64,000 bases of DNA, from NCBI RefSeq assembly GCF_019457535.1, contig NZ_CP080417.1, positions 2,666,001 through 2,730,000 of the forward strand. The letters run 5' to 3'. How positions within the stretch are numbered: the first letter of the stretch is position 1; each line of letters starts with the position of its first letter. The position numbers and the translations under genes are program-made. Of the stretch, positions 52,321 through 59,879 are shown piece by piece. The notes beneath the pieces are model-generated. The model saw nothing but the letters and a program-made list of their open reading frames with translations. It had not been told where the DNA came from and did not search any database. Source of the DNA: Shewanella halotolerans (GTDB lineage Bacteria > Pseudomonadota > Gammaproteobacteria > Enterobacterales > Shewanellaceae).

Positions 52321-55300
52321 TTACTTCTTACCATTACCTTTGCCGCCAGTACCGCCACCGGTATTGCCACCAGTGCTGTCGCTGCTCTGACCTATGGTCA
52401 CTGTCGCCGTCGCCGTTAGCTCACCGTCGCTAATGGTATAGCTAAAGCTATCGCTACCCTTGAAACGCTTACCCGGTGTATATTTCACGCTACCATCGGC
52501 CAGCAAGGTTACGCTACCTTTGCTACCTTGAGTCACGCTAACCACAGTTAAGGTATCACCTTCAGGGTCACTGTCATTGCTCAGCACAGCGATGATGACT
52601 GATGAACCGCTAGATACCGATGCACTGTCGTTTACCGCAACCGGTGCTGTATTCGCTTGCTGAGCCACCTTGTACTGTGCCTGTGCGCTTGCTTGATATC
52701 GATTGTCGCTCTTGTCTGCCGCGCTAAAGCCCAGACCATAGGCACCTGCTGTCGCAGACTGCGCAGAGCTAACACTCACCACTACACTCGTACTTTGACC
52801 ACTTGCTAGGCTAACGGTCGCCCCGTTGGCGTTCCAGCCCTGAGGTACGGTTGCGCTGATCGCAAACACGGCATCGGCACAGCTGTCAGCATTCTGGTTT
52901 GTCACTGTCACTGTATAGGGTACCAGGCTACCCGCATCATATTCACCTGCGCCACCACTCACGCTAACACCTGGTTGAGCCAGAGTGCATTGCTTGGCAG
53001 GATCAAGAACCGTATAGCTGGCATTCGCACTGCTTTGTAGTCCCGCATTCTGACCATTGCTAGCAATCAGATTGAAATCAAATTGTCCGTCGGCTGCGCT
53101 TAGGCTAGAAGTCACTGTTAGGCTGACGTTCTGGCTTTGACCAGGAGCAAGATTCACCTTAGTTGCAGTTGCCGACCAACCCGCAGGCACATTGGCTGCC
53201 AGATTAAAGTCGCTCGCATCGCAACTATCGCTGTCTAGGTTAGTCACTGTGCCTTGGTAAACCACGCCTGTACCAGGTGCAACCTCACCGCTGCTGTTGT
53301 TGGTCAGTACGAACTGAGGCGCTGCTAACACACACTGTGCAACTGGAGCCTGAACAACATAGCTAACCAGTCCGGTAGCTACTAAATTGCTATCTTGTGC
53401 ATTTTGCGCAGTGACATCTAGGTCATAGAAACCGTCGTTGGCATCGACGCTCGAAACGACACTAAAGCTCACATTAGCTGTGGCGCCGGGAGCCAGGCTT
53501 AGACTTGCACTGCTAGCACTCCAATTAGCGGGTACCTGAACGTTAACACTAAACTGAGAATCACCGCACTCTAAGCTATCCTTGTTGGTTACAGTTGCGC
53601 TGTAAGTAACGGCTGTACCAGGTGCAACCCAATCACTGTTTTGAGAAAGCGCAAGTGTAGGATTAGCCTGTACACATGTGCCACCTGAATAGGCCACGGT
53701 AACGTCAACACCAGCATTATCTACCGACTCTGTGGTAATAGTTACACCAGCAGTGTCATCGCTATAGCTATAACCTGCCTGAAGCGCCGCATCATCCAGG
53801 TCATAGAGTGAACTCTTTGGTGTCATATCCAGTAGCTGGCTGCTTTCGATATCTTGTGCACTGCTATTTAGGTGTACCAATACGCCTTCAGTAACCGCTT
53901 TACCAGCCATAAAGCTGTCAAAACCTTGTGCTTGACGATACTCTAGGTAATACCATAATGGCTCACCAGTCAGGCTATCGGTACCACGACGTACCTTTAA
54001 TCCCTTAGCACCACCTTGTGAATCACCCACTAACGGCTCAAGACGATAAGTACCATCGGCATCGGCTGTTGCGATTTCACCACGAGACTCACTCAGCCAA
54101 CCTAAACGCGCCTTATTGAAGAGGTTAAAGTGCCCCTCAGACTTACCCATGATATCCAGAGTGTCGCCATAAGTGATCTCGACACAAGTATCGCTGAGAT
54201 AACCGCTACCACAGTTAAGCTCTTTAGCGTGCTTGAGTCCCAGGTTATGACCCAGTTCGTGACCGATAGTCATCAAATTTAGCTCGCCGTTAATCCAGGC
54301 ACGCGAAGGTGAACCACCCACTGTACCCTGGCCACGCCAGCCACAGCTGCTGTTTTGAGGCATCATATAGACTAGACGCTGATACTGGCTGACGTCGATA
54401 CCGCTGTCGCGGGCCGCCTGCTGCGCGTAGCTGTCCATGCCGAAATAGTCGCAAGTGCTGTTGATTGGCAGCGTTACATAACCTTTTACATCGCCACTTA
54501 ACCAAGTTTGACCGTATGAAGCCTCGCGATAGAAATCATTGACTTTGCCAAATACCATCTGCTGTACTTCGGCCAGTGTCCAAGGCTGTTGGGGATTGTC
54601 TTGGAAATTAACCAGCAGTACTAAGGTGCGTTGTTCACCTGTGGTATCGGTAAGAGAAAGCGCAGCGCCGGTGCCCGAAGAAGAAACTGTGTTGCCATCG
54701 GTTAGGGCAAGCACTTCCAGATCGCCAATTAAGGCATCGCCTGCCTCATCGCCGCCAAATAGCCAGCCTTCTGCACGAACCTTTGCACCGGGTTGTAATT
54801 GATTAGCCTGTGCCTTTGAACTGCCCGAAGCCAAGAAAAATTTAACCAGACCAGTTTCGGTACGCACCATGTACTGCAGACGATTTTCACCTGCGTCATC
54901 AAAATCTTCATAGACCATTTCCAGCTCACCGCTGATCGCCTTTTTTTGGGCTAGTTTGGCTTGAATCTCGGCGGGCAAGCCACGACGCTTTGCCATAGGC
55001 AATACAGAAGAAACGACGCTGAAAGGATCGAGTGCGATGAGCGATTGCTGTTTTACTTGTCTAGCCGCCACCAGCGCTTCAAGTTGCTGATAAAGCGCCG
55101 TGTTAGAGGCATGAGATGCACCATTAGACTTGGTGGCATCCAGGTATTGCGCGGTAACTGCTGAAAGTTGCAGCGTCTGAGTTTCAAGTTCAGCCTTGTG
55201 AGTGAGACGAGCCTGTTGCTTGGCATCACGTTTAGCCTGTGCCGCCGCAGAGGTTTGTTCACCATGAGTGCCGGCATCTGCAGGCATGATAGCCGACACC

Positions 55301-55389
55301 GACAACAGGCCTGCGCCCAATAGGCCCAAACCAAAGGTTTTCAGGAAAGTAGAATCGGTACGCGCAGCTGCGCAATGAACTGAACTCAT
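52321..55389 (-). CDS. Secreted metzincin-type metalloprotease with C-terminal Ig-like repeats
   Basis: A 1022-residue exported protease. The signal peptide spans about 1-40. The zinc motif HELGHNLGLKH is at H377-E378...H381...H387 (HExxHxxGxxH), followed by the Met-turn in LDIMGKSEGHFN, so it is a metzincin, close to M6/gametolysin-like enzymes. Three repeats of about 110 residues (roughly 570-910) match the alpha-galactosidase-associated NEW3 beta-sandwich pattern. A cadherin/VCBS-like domain (about 911-1000) and a short Gly/Lys-rich end (GGNTGGGTGGKGNGKK) follow. The leader carries a c-di-GMP-I riboswitch. The gene is monocistronic and converges with the secreted repeat protein, its possible partner or substrate. 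Confidence 0.9.
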   Translation of the reverse strand: MSSVHCAAARTDSTFLKTFGLGLLGAGLLSVSAIMPADAGTHGEQTSAAAQAKRDAKQQARLTHKAELETQTLQLSAVTAQYLDATKSNGASHASNTALYQQLEALVAARQVKQQSLIALDPFSVVSSVLPMAKRRGLPAEIQAKLAQKKAISGELEMVYEDFDDAGENRLQYMVRTETGLVKFFLASGSSKAQANQLQPGAKVRAEGWLFGGDEAGDALIGDLEVLALTDGNTVSSSGTGAALSLTDTTGEQRTLVLLVNFQDNPQQPWTLAEVQQMVFGKVNDFYREASYGQTWLSGDVKGYVTLPINSTCDYFGMDSYAQQAARDSGIDVSQYQRLVYMMPQNSSCGWRGQGTVGGSPSRAWINGELNLMTIGHELGHNLGLKHAKELNCGSGYLSDTCVEITYGDTLDIMGKSEGHFNLFNKARLGWLSESRGEIATADADGTYRLEPLVGDSQGGAKGLKVRRGTDSLTGEPLWYYLEYRQAQGFDSFMAGKAVTEGVLVHLNSSAQDIESSQLLDMTPKSSLYDLDDAALQAGYSYSDDTAGVTITTESVDNAGVDVTVAYSGGTCVQANPTLALSQNSDWVAPGTAVTYSATVTNKDSLECGDSQFSVNVQVPANWSASSASLSLAPGATANVSFSVVSSVDANDGFYDLDVTAQNAQDSNLVATGLVSYVVQAPVAQCVLAAPQFVLTNNSSGEVAPGTGVVYQGTVTNLDSDSCDASDFNLAANVPAGWSATATKVNLAPGQSQNVSLTVTSSLSAADGQFDFNLIASNGQNAGLQSSANASYTVLDPAKQCTLAQPGVSVSGGAGEYDAGSLVPYTVTVTNQNADSCADAVFAISATVPQGWNANGATVSLASGQSTSVVVSVSSAQSATAGAYGLGFSAADKSDNRYQASAQAQYKVAQQANTAPVAVNDSASVSSGSSVIIAVLSNDSDPEGDTLTVVSVTQGSKGSVTLLADGSVKYTPGKRFKGSDSFSYTISDGELTATATVTIGQSSDSTGGNTGGGTGGKGNGKK

Positions 55390-55390
55390 A

Positions 55391-55433
55391 ACTTGGACCT
55401 CTCAAAGTCAACATCACTTCGAAAGCTCCAAGT
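55391..55433 (-). promoter_or_regulatory. Shine-Dalgarno-enclosing hairpin in protease leader
   Basis: ACTTGGA (transcript side, 55427-55433) pairs with TCCAAGT (55391-55397). The AGAGG ribosome-binding site and about 20 further bases lie inside the loop or beside the stem. It could be the expression platform of the riboswitch upstream. Confidence 0.6.
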
Positions 55434-55445
55434 ACAAGTACTAGG

Positions 55446-55546
55446 CTCTATCAACGCTCATTCGGTAACCCAGCCACCCTTTTGCTATGCAATTAGGGCC
55501 TGTGGCTTTGCGTACATTAATTACTTAATGCTTGCCGTTTCGAGAG
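55446..55546 (-). ncRNA. Cyclic di-GMP-I (GEMM) riboswitch
   Basis: On the minus strand the transcript contains the GEMM core: a helix CATTAA-GTAA-TTAATG with a GNRA tetraloop, then TACGCAAAGCCACAGG, a variable second helix, and GGTGGCTGGGTTACCG. GCAAAGCC and GGGTTACCG are the diagnostic conserved parts that form the c-di-GMP pocket and the tetraloop receptor. Outer pairing of CTCT and AACG with CGTT and AGAG closes the fold. It lies about 60 bases upstream of the protease ATG. Confidence 0.93.
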
Positions 55547-55887
55547 TGCTTTCGAACTAAACCTCTAAGCTGCTACAGCCCAGAGAACACGGGCATTCTA
55601 GCAATTAATTTAAGCGAAGCCCAACCAAAAATTGATCATTTTTTAACCAATATTTAAAACCCTATGGAAATCAATACACAATGAGTGGATAAAATTTACC
55701 AAAACAGCGGTTGCTGGCGTAAAACTCGATGTCAGATCCGTAAAACAGTCAAATAAACTACCATCAAGGAAACCAATAGATAGAAATGCCGCGATGTAAC
55801 ATATGCAGCCATCAAGTGAAAGCGATAGCGTCGAAATGGCACAGAAATGACTGTATGAGATATGGCAAATAGGAGATAAATGGAAGA
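55547..55887. other. Intergenic region between kinase-like gene and protease leader
   Basis: Apart from the protease promoter, the region is AT-rich with no gene, terminator or RNA that I can support. Confidence 0.5.
55595..55624 (-). promoter_or_regulatory. Promoter of the riboswitch-controlled protease
   Basis: On the minus strand TTGGGC (55619-55624) and TAGAAT (55595-55600) are 18 bases apart; TGC just before the -10 makes it an extended -10. A start near 55588 would place the riboswitch about 40 bases downstream. Confidence 0.6.
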
Positions 55888-56607
55888 TTAGAGGGTTTGT
55901 TTAAAGTGGCGCAGTAGCCAATAGACGGGGCGCAGATCTTTACCGCCGATAGATCTAAGCGGTGCGATTAGATAGTTTAGCCATTGCCATTTAGCCATCT
56001 CTTGCTTGGACGCCTGCCAGAGTGATTCTCCCCCCGCGGCGCGATAGGCTGCAATGACGGGCTCGGCGATCTCAGGATGGGGCCCTATGTAACGATACAG
56101 GCTGTGGATATAGACGAGGAGATCTCTGATCTGCTGCCTATGCATGTCACTGTCTTGCTGATTCGCCTCAAAATCGATAAAGGCAACATCTCCCTCTTCC
56201 CAGCAGATATCCCTAAGCGCAGGTCTGCCATGAGCCAAGCCTTTAAGATGCAGATGCGCTAACCCAGTGGCACTATCTTGCAATATCTTAAGCTTCTCGG
56301 CCTCTGAGATATCGGCATTTAACCAGCCATTGACGGGCATGCCCACGTCGGCCACCACCAGAAAACCATCGCCACTGGCAACCAGCTCGGGCACAGGTGC
56401 ACCTCGCTTGGCGAGTTGAGTGAGGGTTGAGATCTCGAGTTGCAACGCCGCTTGGGGCTGCGACTTTAGCCAACGCATGGCGCCGGTAAGGCGTTCTGAC
56501 TGTTTAAGCCAATACTTGCGGCCTTGATGCTCGAAACTGACTATTCGTTCGCCCTGATTTTCGACAAGCAGTTTATCAATCACATGTTGAAGGCTAGAAA
56601 CAGTCAC
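55888..56607 (-). CDS. Small-kinase-like protein (lipopolysaccharide/Kdo kinase or BUD32-like fold)
   Basis: A 239-residue protein with a reduced protein-kinase fold. A Lys in RKYWLKQSE and a Glu-containing helix stand in the N-lobe, GLAHGRPALRDICW resembles the catalytic loop (HG/RD region) and VAFIDFEA the metal-binding DFE motif. This pattern is that of lipopolysaccharide or Kdo kinases (KdkA/WaaP-type) and related small kinases. The genes upstream on the same strand (lpxK, msbA) act in lipid A synthesis and export, which would suit an LPS-modifying role; this is inference, and a 220-bp gap with a hairpin separates them. Confidence 0.65.
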   Translation of the reverse strand: MTVSSLQHVIDKLLVENQGERIVSFEHQGRKYWLKQSERLTGAMRWLKSQPQAALQLEISTLTQLAKRGAPVPELVASGDGFLVVADVGMPVNGWLNADISEAEKLKILQDSATGLAHLHLKGLAHGRPALRDICWEEGDVAFIDFEANQQDSDMHRQQIRDLLVYIHSLYRYIGPHPEIAEPVIAAYRAAGGESLWQASKQEMAKWQWLNYLIAPLRSIGGKDLRPVYWLLRHFKQTL

Positions 56608-56741
56608 ACAAGGTACTCCGGTAAAAGTGAAAAGGGATTATGTGTGCAAGCTAAGACAAATGCAATCTTCGAGGACCTGAGCGGGGAAACTATGAGCGAC
56701 AGCAACTTGGCTTGAAGATAAAAAAGTGAAGATAAACCAGA

Positions 56742-56763
56742 AGACGTGCCGATCGGCACGTCT
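56742..56763. terminator. Perfect 22-bp hairpin after ycaR
   Basis: A perfect palindrome, AGACGTGCC followed by GATC and GGCACGTCT. It stands about 65 bases after the ycaR stop; the following bases are T-moderate, so a terminator is probable but not certain. Confidence 0.65.
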
Positions 56764-56827
56764 CTAGCTTGCCGCGCGATAAGCTACGACTAAAGCGAAG
56801 CGCGACAATTAATAGAAAAAAAACGAG

Positions 56828-57007
56828 CTACGCTTCTTCGTTCCAAGGGGTCGCCTTGTTTTCAAGCAGTACAGGGATCCCTTCGTTAATGGCATAGGCC
56901 AAACGGTCGGCCTTACAGATAAGCTGCTGATTAGCTTTGTCATATTCAAGCTTACCCTTACACACAGGGCAGGCAACTATCTCTAAAAGTTTCTTATCAA
57001 ACGCCAT
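56828..57007 (-). CDS. ycaR: Trm112/YcaR family small zinc-ribbon protein
   Basis: A 59-residue protein, short of most gene-length cutoffs. It has an N-terminal MAFDKKLLEIVACPVCKGKL stretch with a CPVC zinc pair near residue 13, and QLICKADRLAYAINEGIPVLL in the second half; the family uses the CPxC pair with an additional Cys. In E. coli YcaR follows lpxK in the same order. The start codon comes one base after the lpxK stop (TAA-C-ATG). Eukaryotic and archaeal Trm112 activates methyltransferases; the bacterial role is open. Confidence 0.9.
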   Translation of the reverse strand: MAFDKKLLEIVACPVCKGKLEYDKANQQLICKADRLAYAINEGIPVLLENKATPWNEEA

Positions 57008-57008
57008 G

Positions 57009-58025
57009 TTAATTTCCTTGTTGTACGTTTTCGCGCCGCTTTAGCAGCGTTAACAATTGCTGTTCAAATTCTGGTGCTATCTTGGCATCTACCGGCAAAT
57101 ACCACCAGTTAGACTTTGCAAATTCGCGACATTTAACCGCATCTTTCTCTGTCATTAGCACGCCCCGACCCGCCGCAACCGTCTCTATGGCTTCGAGGCT
57201 ATAGGCTTGATGATCGTCAAAAGCATGTTGACCAATTGGATGAACCCCAATCTCGCTAAGGGTATCGAAGAATCGCTGCGGATTACCTATCCCGGCGATA
57301 GCCACACTCTCATGACTCTTGTCCACATTAGCTGTAACGACCTCGCCATCAGCCACGCTGCGCCAGTTGCCAGGCGCCAACGCCATCTCATACTCTTCAG
57401 GACCGCCACACTCGCCATTGACTAAGGTAAAGTCGACGCAGCCTTGACGCCAGCGCCCTTCTCTCAACGGTCCGGCAGGTAACAGCAGACCATTGCCGAA
57501 ACGACGTTTGCCGTCGAGCACTAAGATCTCGATGTCCCGTTCGAGTCGATAATGTTGCAAGCCATCGTCGCTGATGATCACATCCACCGCCTGCCAATCC
57601 AGCAAGGCATTAGCCGCCGCCACGCGATCGCTACCTATCACCATAGGCACCTGGGTGCGGGCCACTATCATTGCCGGTTCATCGCCTACTTCATTGGCTG
57701 GCATGCCAGCGATAACCCGCTTACAGCCGGAAAACTCGACGCCATAGCCGCGGCTGATCACCCCAGGGCGATAGCCATTACGGCGAAGCAGTTCGATGAG
57801 ATAGATAACCGTGGGGGTCTTGCCGCTGCCACCGACCGTGATGTTACCCACCACAATCACAGGCACATTGAGCCGCGCGCTTGACTTAAGCCCCAAACGA
57901 AACAGCTGTCGCCTGAGACTTGTCAGCAGATAAAACAAGCCACTTAGAGGCAGAAGCAACAGTACAAGCAGCCAGTGAACACCGGCCTGCCTGTCATACC
58001 AAAGACGATTAACCAACGCCTGCAT
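57009..58025 (-). CDS. lpxK: Tetraacyldisaccharide 4'-kinase (lipid A)
   Basis: A 338-residue membrane-associated kinase that phosphorylates the 4' position of the lipid A disaccharide precursor. The N-terminal membrane helix (about 17-38) is followed by the P-loop VGNITVGGSGKTPTVIYL near residue 60. Further conserved parts are SRGYG, a DEPAMI segment, VIISDDGLQHY and the C-terminal MTEKDAVKC. It follows msbA by five bases, and ycaR follows it by one base; together the genes form the classical msbA-lpxK-ycaR group. Confidence 0.96.
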   Translation of the reverse strand: MQALVNRLWYDRQAGVHWLLVLLLLPLSGLFYLLTSLRRQLFRLGLKSSARLNVPVIVVGNITVGGSGKTPTVIYLIELLRRNGYRPGVISRGYGVEFSGCKRVIAGMPANEVGDEPAMIVARTQVPMVIGSDRVAAANALLDWQAVDVIISDDGLQHYRLERDIEILVLDGKRRFGNGLLLPAGPLREGRWRQGCVDFTLVNGECGGPEEYEMALAPGNWRSVADGEVVTANVDKSHESVAIAGIGNPQRFFDTLSEIGVHPIGQHAFDDHQAYSLEAIETVAAGRGVLMTEKDAVKCREFAKSNWWYLPVDAKIAPEFEQQLLTLLKRRENVQQGN

Positions 58026-58030
58026 TGTGC

Positions 58031-59845
58031 TTAGCTACCAAACTGCATCTGGTACAGGTTGTAATAGATCCCCTGCTTGGCAAGTAGCTCGCTATGGGTG
58101 CCGCGCTCGACCACCTTACCCTGATCCACCACCAAGATCTGATTGGCATTTTCGACGGTCGACAGACGGTGAGCGATCACGATCGAAGTGCGATTCTGTC
58201 TCAGGTTATCCAGACCCGTCTGAATAGCCTTCTCCGACTCGGTATCCAGCGCCGAGGTTGCCTCATCGAGGATCAAGATAGGCGCATCGCGCAGTATCGC
58301 CCTGGCAATGGCGATACGCTGGCGTTGACCACCCGAGAGCATGACGCCGTTTTCGCCGACCTGGGTATAGATCCCCTCGGGCATCTTGCTGATAAACTCC
58401 CAGGCATTAGCGAGCTTAGCCGCATCGATGATCTGCTCCTCGGTGACCTCGCCCGGATAGGCATAGGCGATGTTCGCTGCTATGGTATCGTTGATCAGCG
58501 TGACCTGCTGTGACACCAATGCCACCTGACGGCGTAGCGCCGCCAGCTTATAATCTCTCAGGCTGACATCATCCAAGCGAATATCACCGCTGTCGAGATC
58601 CGAATAGAAGCGGGTGATCAGGCTGGCAATGGTCGACTTACCCGAGCCACTGCGTCCCACCAGGGCCAGGGTTTCACCCGGATTAACCTGAAAATCCACC
58701 TCTTTTAACGCCAAGCCTTCCTGATTGTTGTAGCGGAAGTTGACCTTATCGAAGCTTAGGCGGCCCTCGACTCTTTTGGTCTCGAAGGTGCCGTCATCCA
58801 CCTCGGCCGGGGTATCTAACACGGCAAAAATGGTGCTACAGGCGGCGATACCACGCTGAAACTCGGCGTTGACGCGGGTCAGACTCTTGATAGGCTGCAA
58901 CATGGCGAGCATGGCCGCCAAGATAGTGGCGAAGGTACCTGCGGTAAGGTCGGCGCGCATACTCTCAAGGCTCGACGCATAAAGCACAAAGGCCAGCGCC
59001 AGTGAGCCGATGACCATCACCAAGGGCTGACTGATCGCCTGAGCCAGAGCCAGTTTCATGGTGCGCGAGCGGTTATCGTCGTTCACCTTAGCGAAACGTT
59101 GTGACTCAGCCTGTTGACCACCGAAGACCAACACGTTTTTATGGCCCTTGATCATCTGCTCGGTAACTGAGGTCACGCCGCCCATGGCGGTCTGGATCTG
59201 TTTAGAGACCTTGCGGAATTTACGGCTAACCACGGCAATTACCAAGCCGATAAGGGGCCCGACAATCAGAATACAGAGCGAGAGTTTCCAGGAGTTATAG
59301 AACATCACCCCCAGCATGCCGATCACTGTGATACCGTCACGCACTATGGTGATCAGCGCACTGCCAGATGCCCTGGCGATCTGCTCGGTATCAAAGGTAA
59401 CCCGGGAGATCAAGTTGCCACTGCTTTCGGCGTCGATATAGCTCACCGGCAGTCTCAGGTAATGCTCAAACACCTGCTGACGCATATCCATGATCATGCG
59501 CGCGCTGATGTATGAGATCCCATAGGTGGAGAGAAAGTTAGCCAGGCCCCTCAGGGTAAACAGGCCAATCACCACGAAAGGCGCGGTCTTGAGCACGTCG
59601 CTGTCGGAGTTAAAGCCGCCGCCCATGCCAAGGTCGACCCCTTCAACCAAGCCAGGCGTGGTCGGCACATTGCTGGCAAAACCTTGATCAATAAAAGGTT
59701 TAATTGAATAAATAAAGGTTGCGTCCACCAAGCCGTAAAGCACTAGGCCGAACACAGACAAAAATAACACCCCTTTGAGCGGGACAAGATAAGTGAGCAG
59801 TCTGAGAAAAACGCTGCCAACTTCACTTTTCGAAGAATTTGTCAT
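58031..59845 (-). CDS. msbA: Lipid A export ATP-binding/permease protein
   Basis: A 604-residue half-transporter that flips core-lipid A across the inner membrane. The N-terminal half has six membrane helices (about 18-330), and the C-terminal ATPase domain has Walker A LVGRSGSGKST near residue 393, signature MLSGGQRQRIAIARA near 490, Walker B ILILDEATSALDTE, and the switch histidine in IVIAHRLSTV. The length is a little above E. coli MsbA (582). The gene lies between comEC (34 bases before) and lpxK (5 bases after). Confidence 0.96.
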   Translation of the reverse strand: MTNSSKSEVGSVFLRLLTYLVPLKGVLFLSVFGLVLYGLVDATFIYSIKPFIDQGFASNVPTTPGLVEGVDLGMGGGFNSDSDVLKTAPFVVIGLFTLRGLANFLSTYGISYISARMIMDMRQQVFEHYLRLPVSYIDAESSGNLISRVTFDTEQIARASGSALITIVRDGITVIGMLGVMFYNSWKLSLCILIVGPLIGLVIAVVSRKFRKVSKQIQTAMGGVTSVTEQMIKGHKNVLVFGGQQAESQRFAKVNDDNRSRTMKLALAQAISQPLVMVIGSLALAFVLYASSLESMRADLTAGTFATILAAMLAMLQPIKSLTRVNAEFQRGIAACSTIFAVLDTPAEVDDGTFETKRVEGRLSFDKVNFRYNNQEGLALKEVDFQVNPGETLALVGRSGSGKSTIASLITRFYSDLDSGDIRLDDVSLRDYKLAALRRQVALVSQQVTLINDTIAANIAYAYPGEVTEEQIIDAAKLANAWEFISKMPEGIYTQVGENGVMLSGGQRQRIAIARAILRDAPILILDEATSALDTESEKAIQTGLDNLRQNRTSIVIAHRLSTVENANQILVVDQGKVVERGTHSELLAKQGIYYNLYQMQFGS

Positions 59846-59879
59846 TCAGGATTCTATCGTAGGTGCAAAAAAGCGTATT

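Noticed and set aside
55793..55810. Half-similarity to the palindrome (TGTAACATATG) upstream of the protease
   Set aside because: Only one arm is preserved and no sigma-54 promoter follows on the minus strand.
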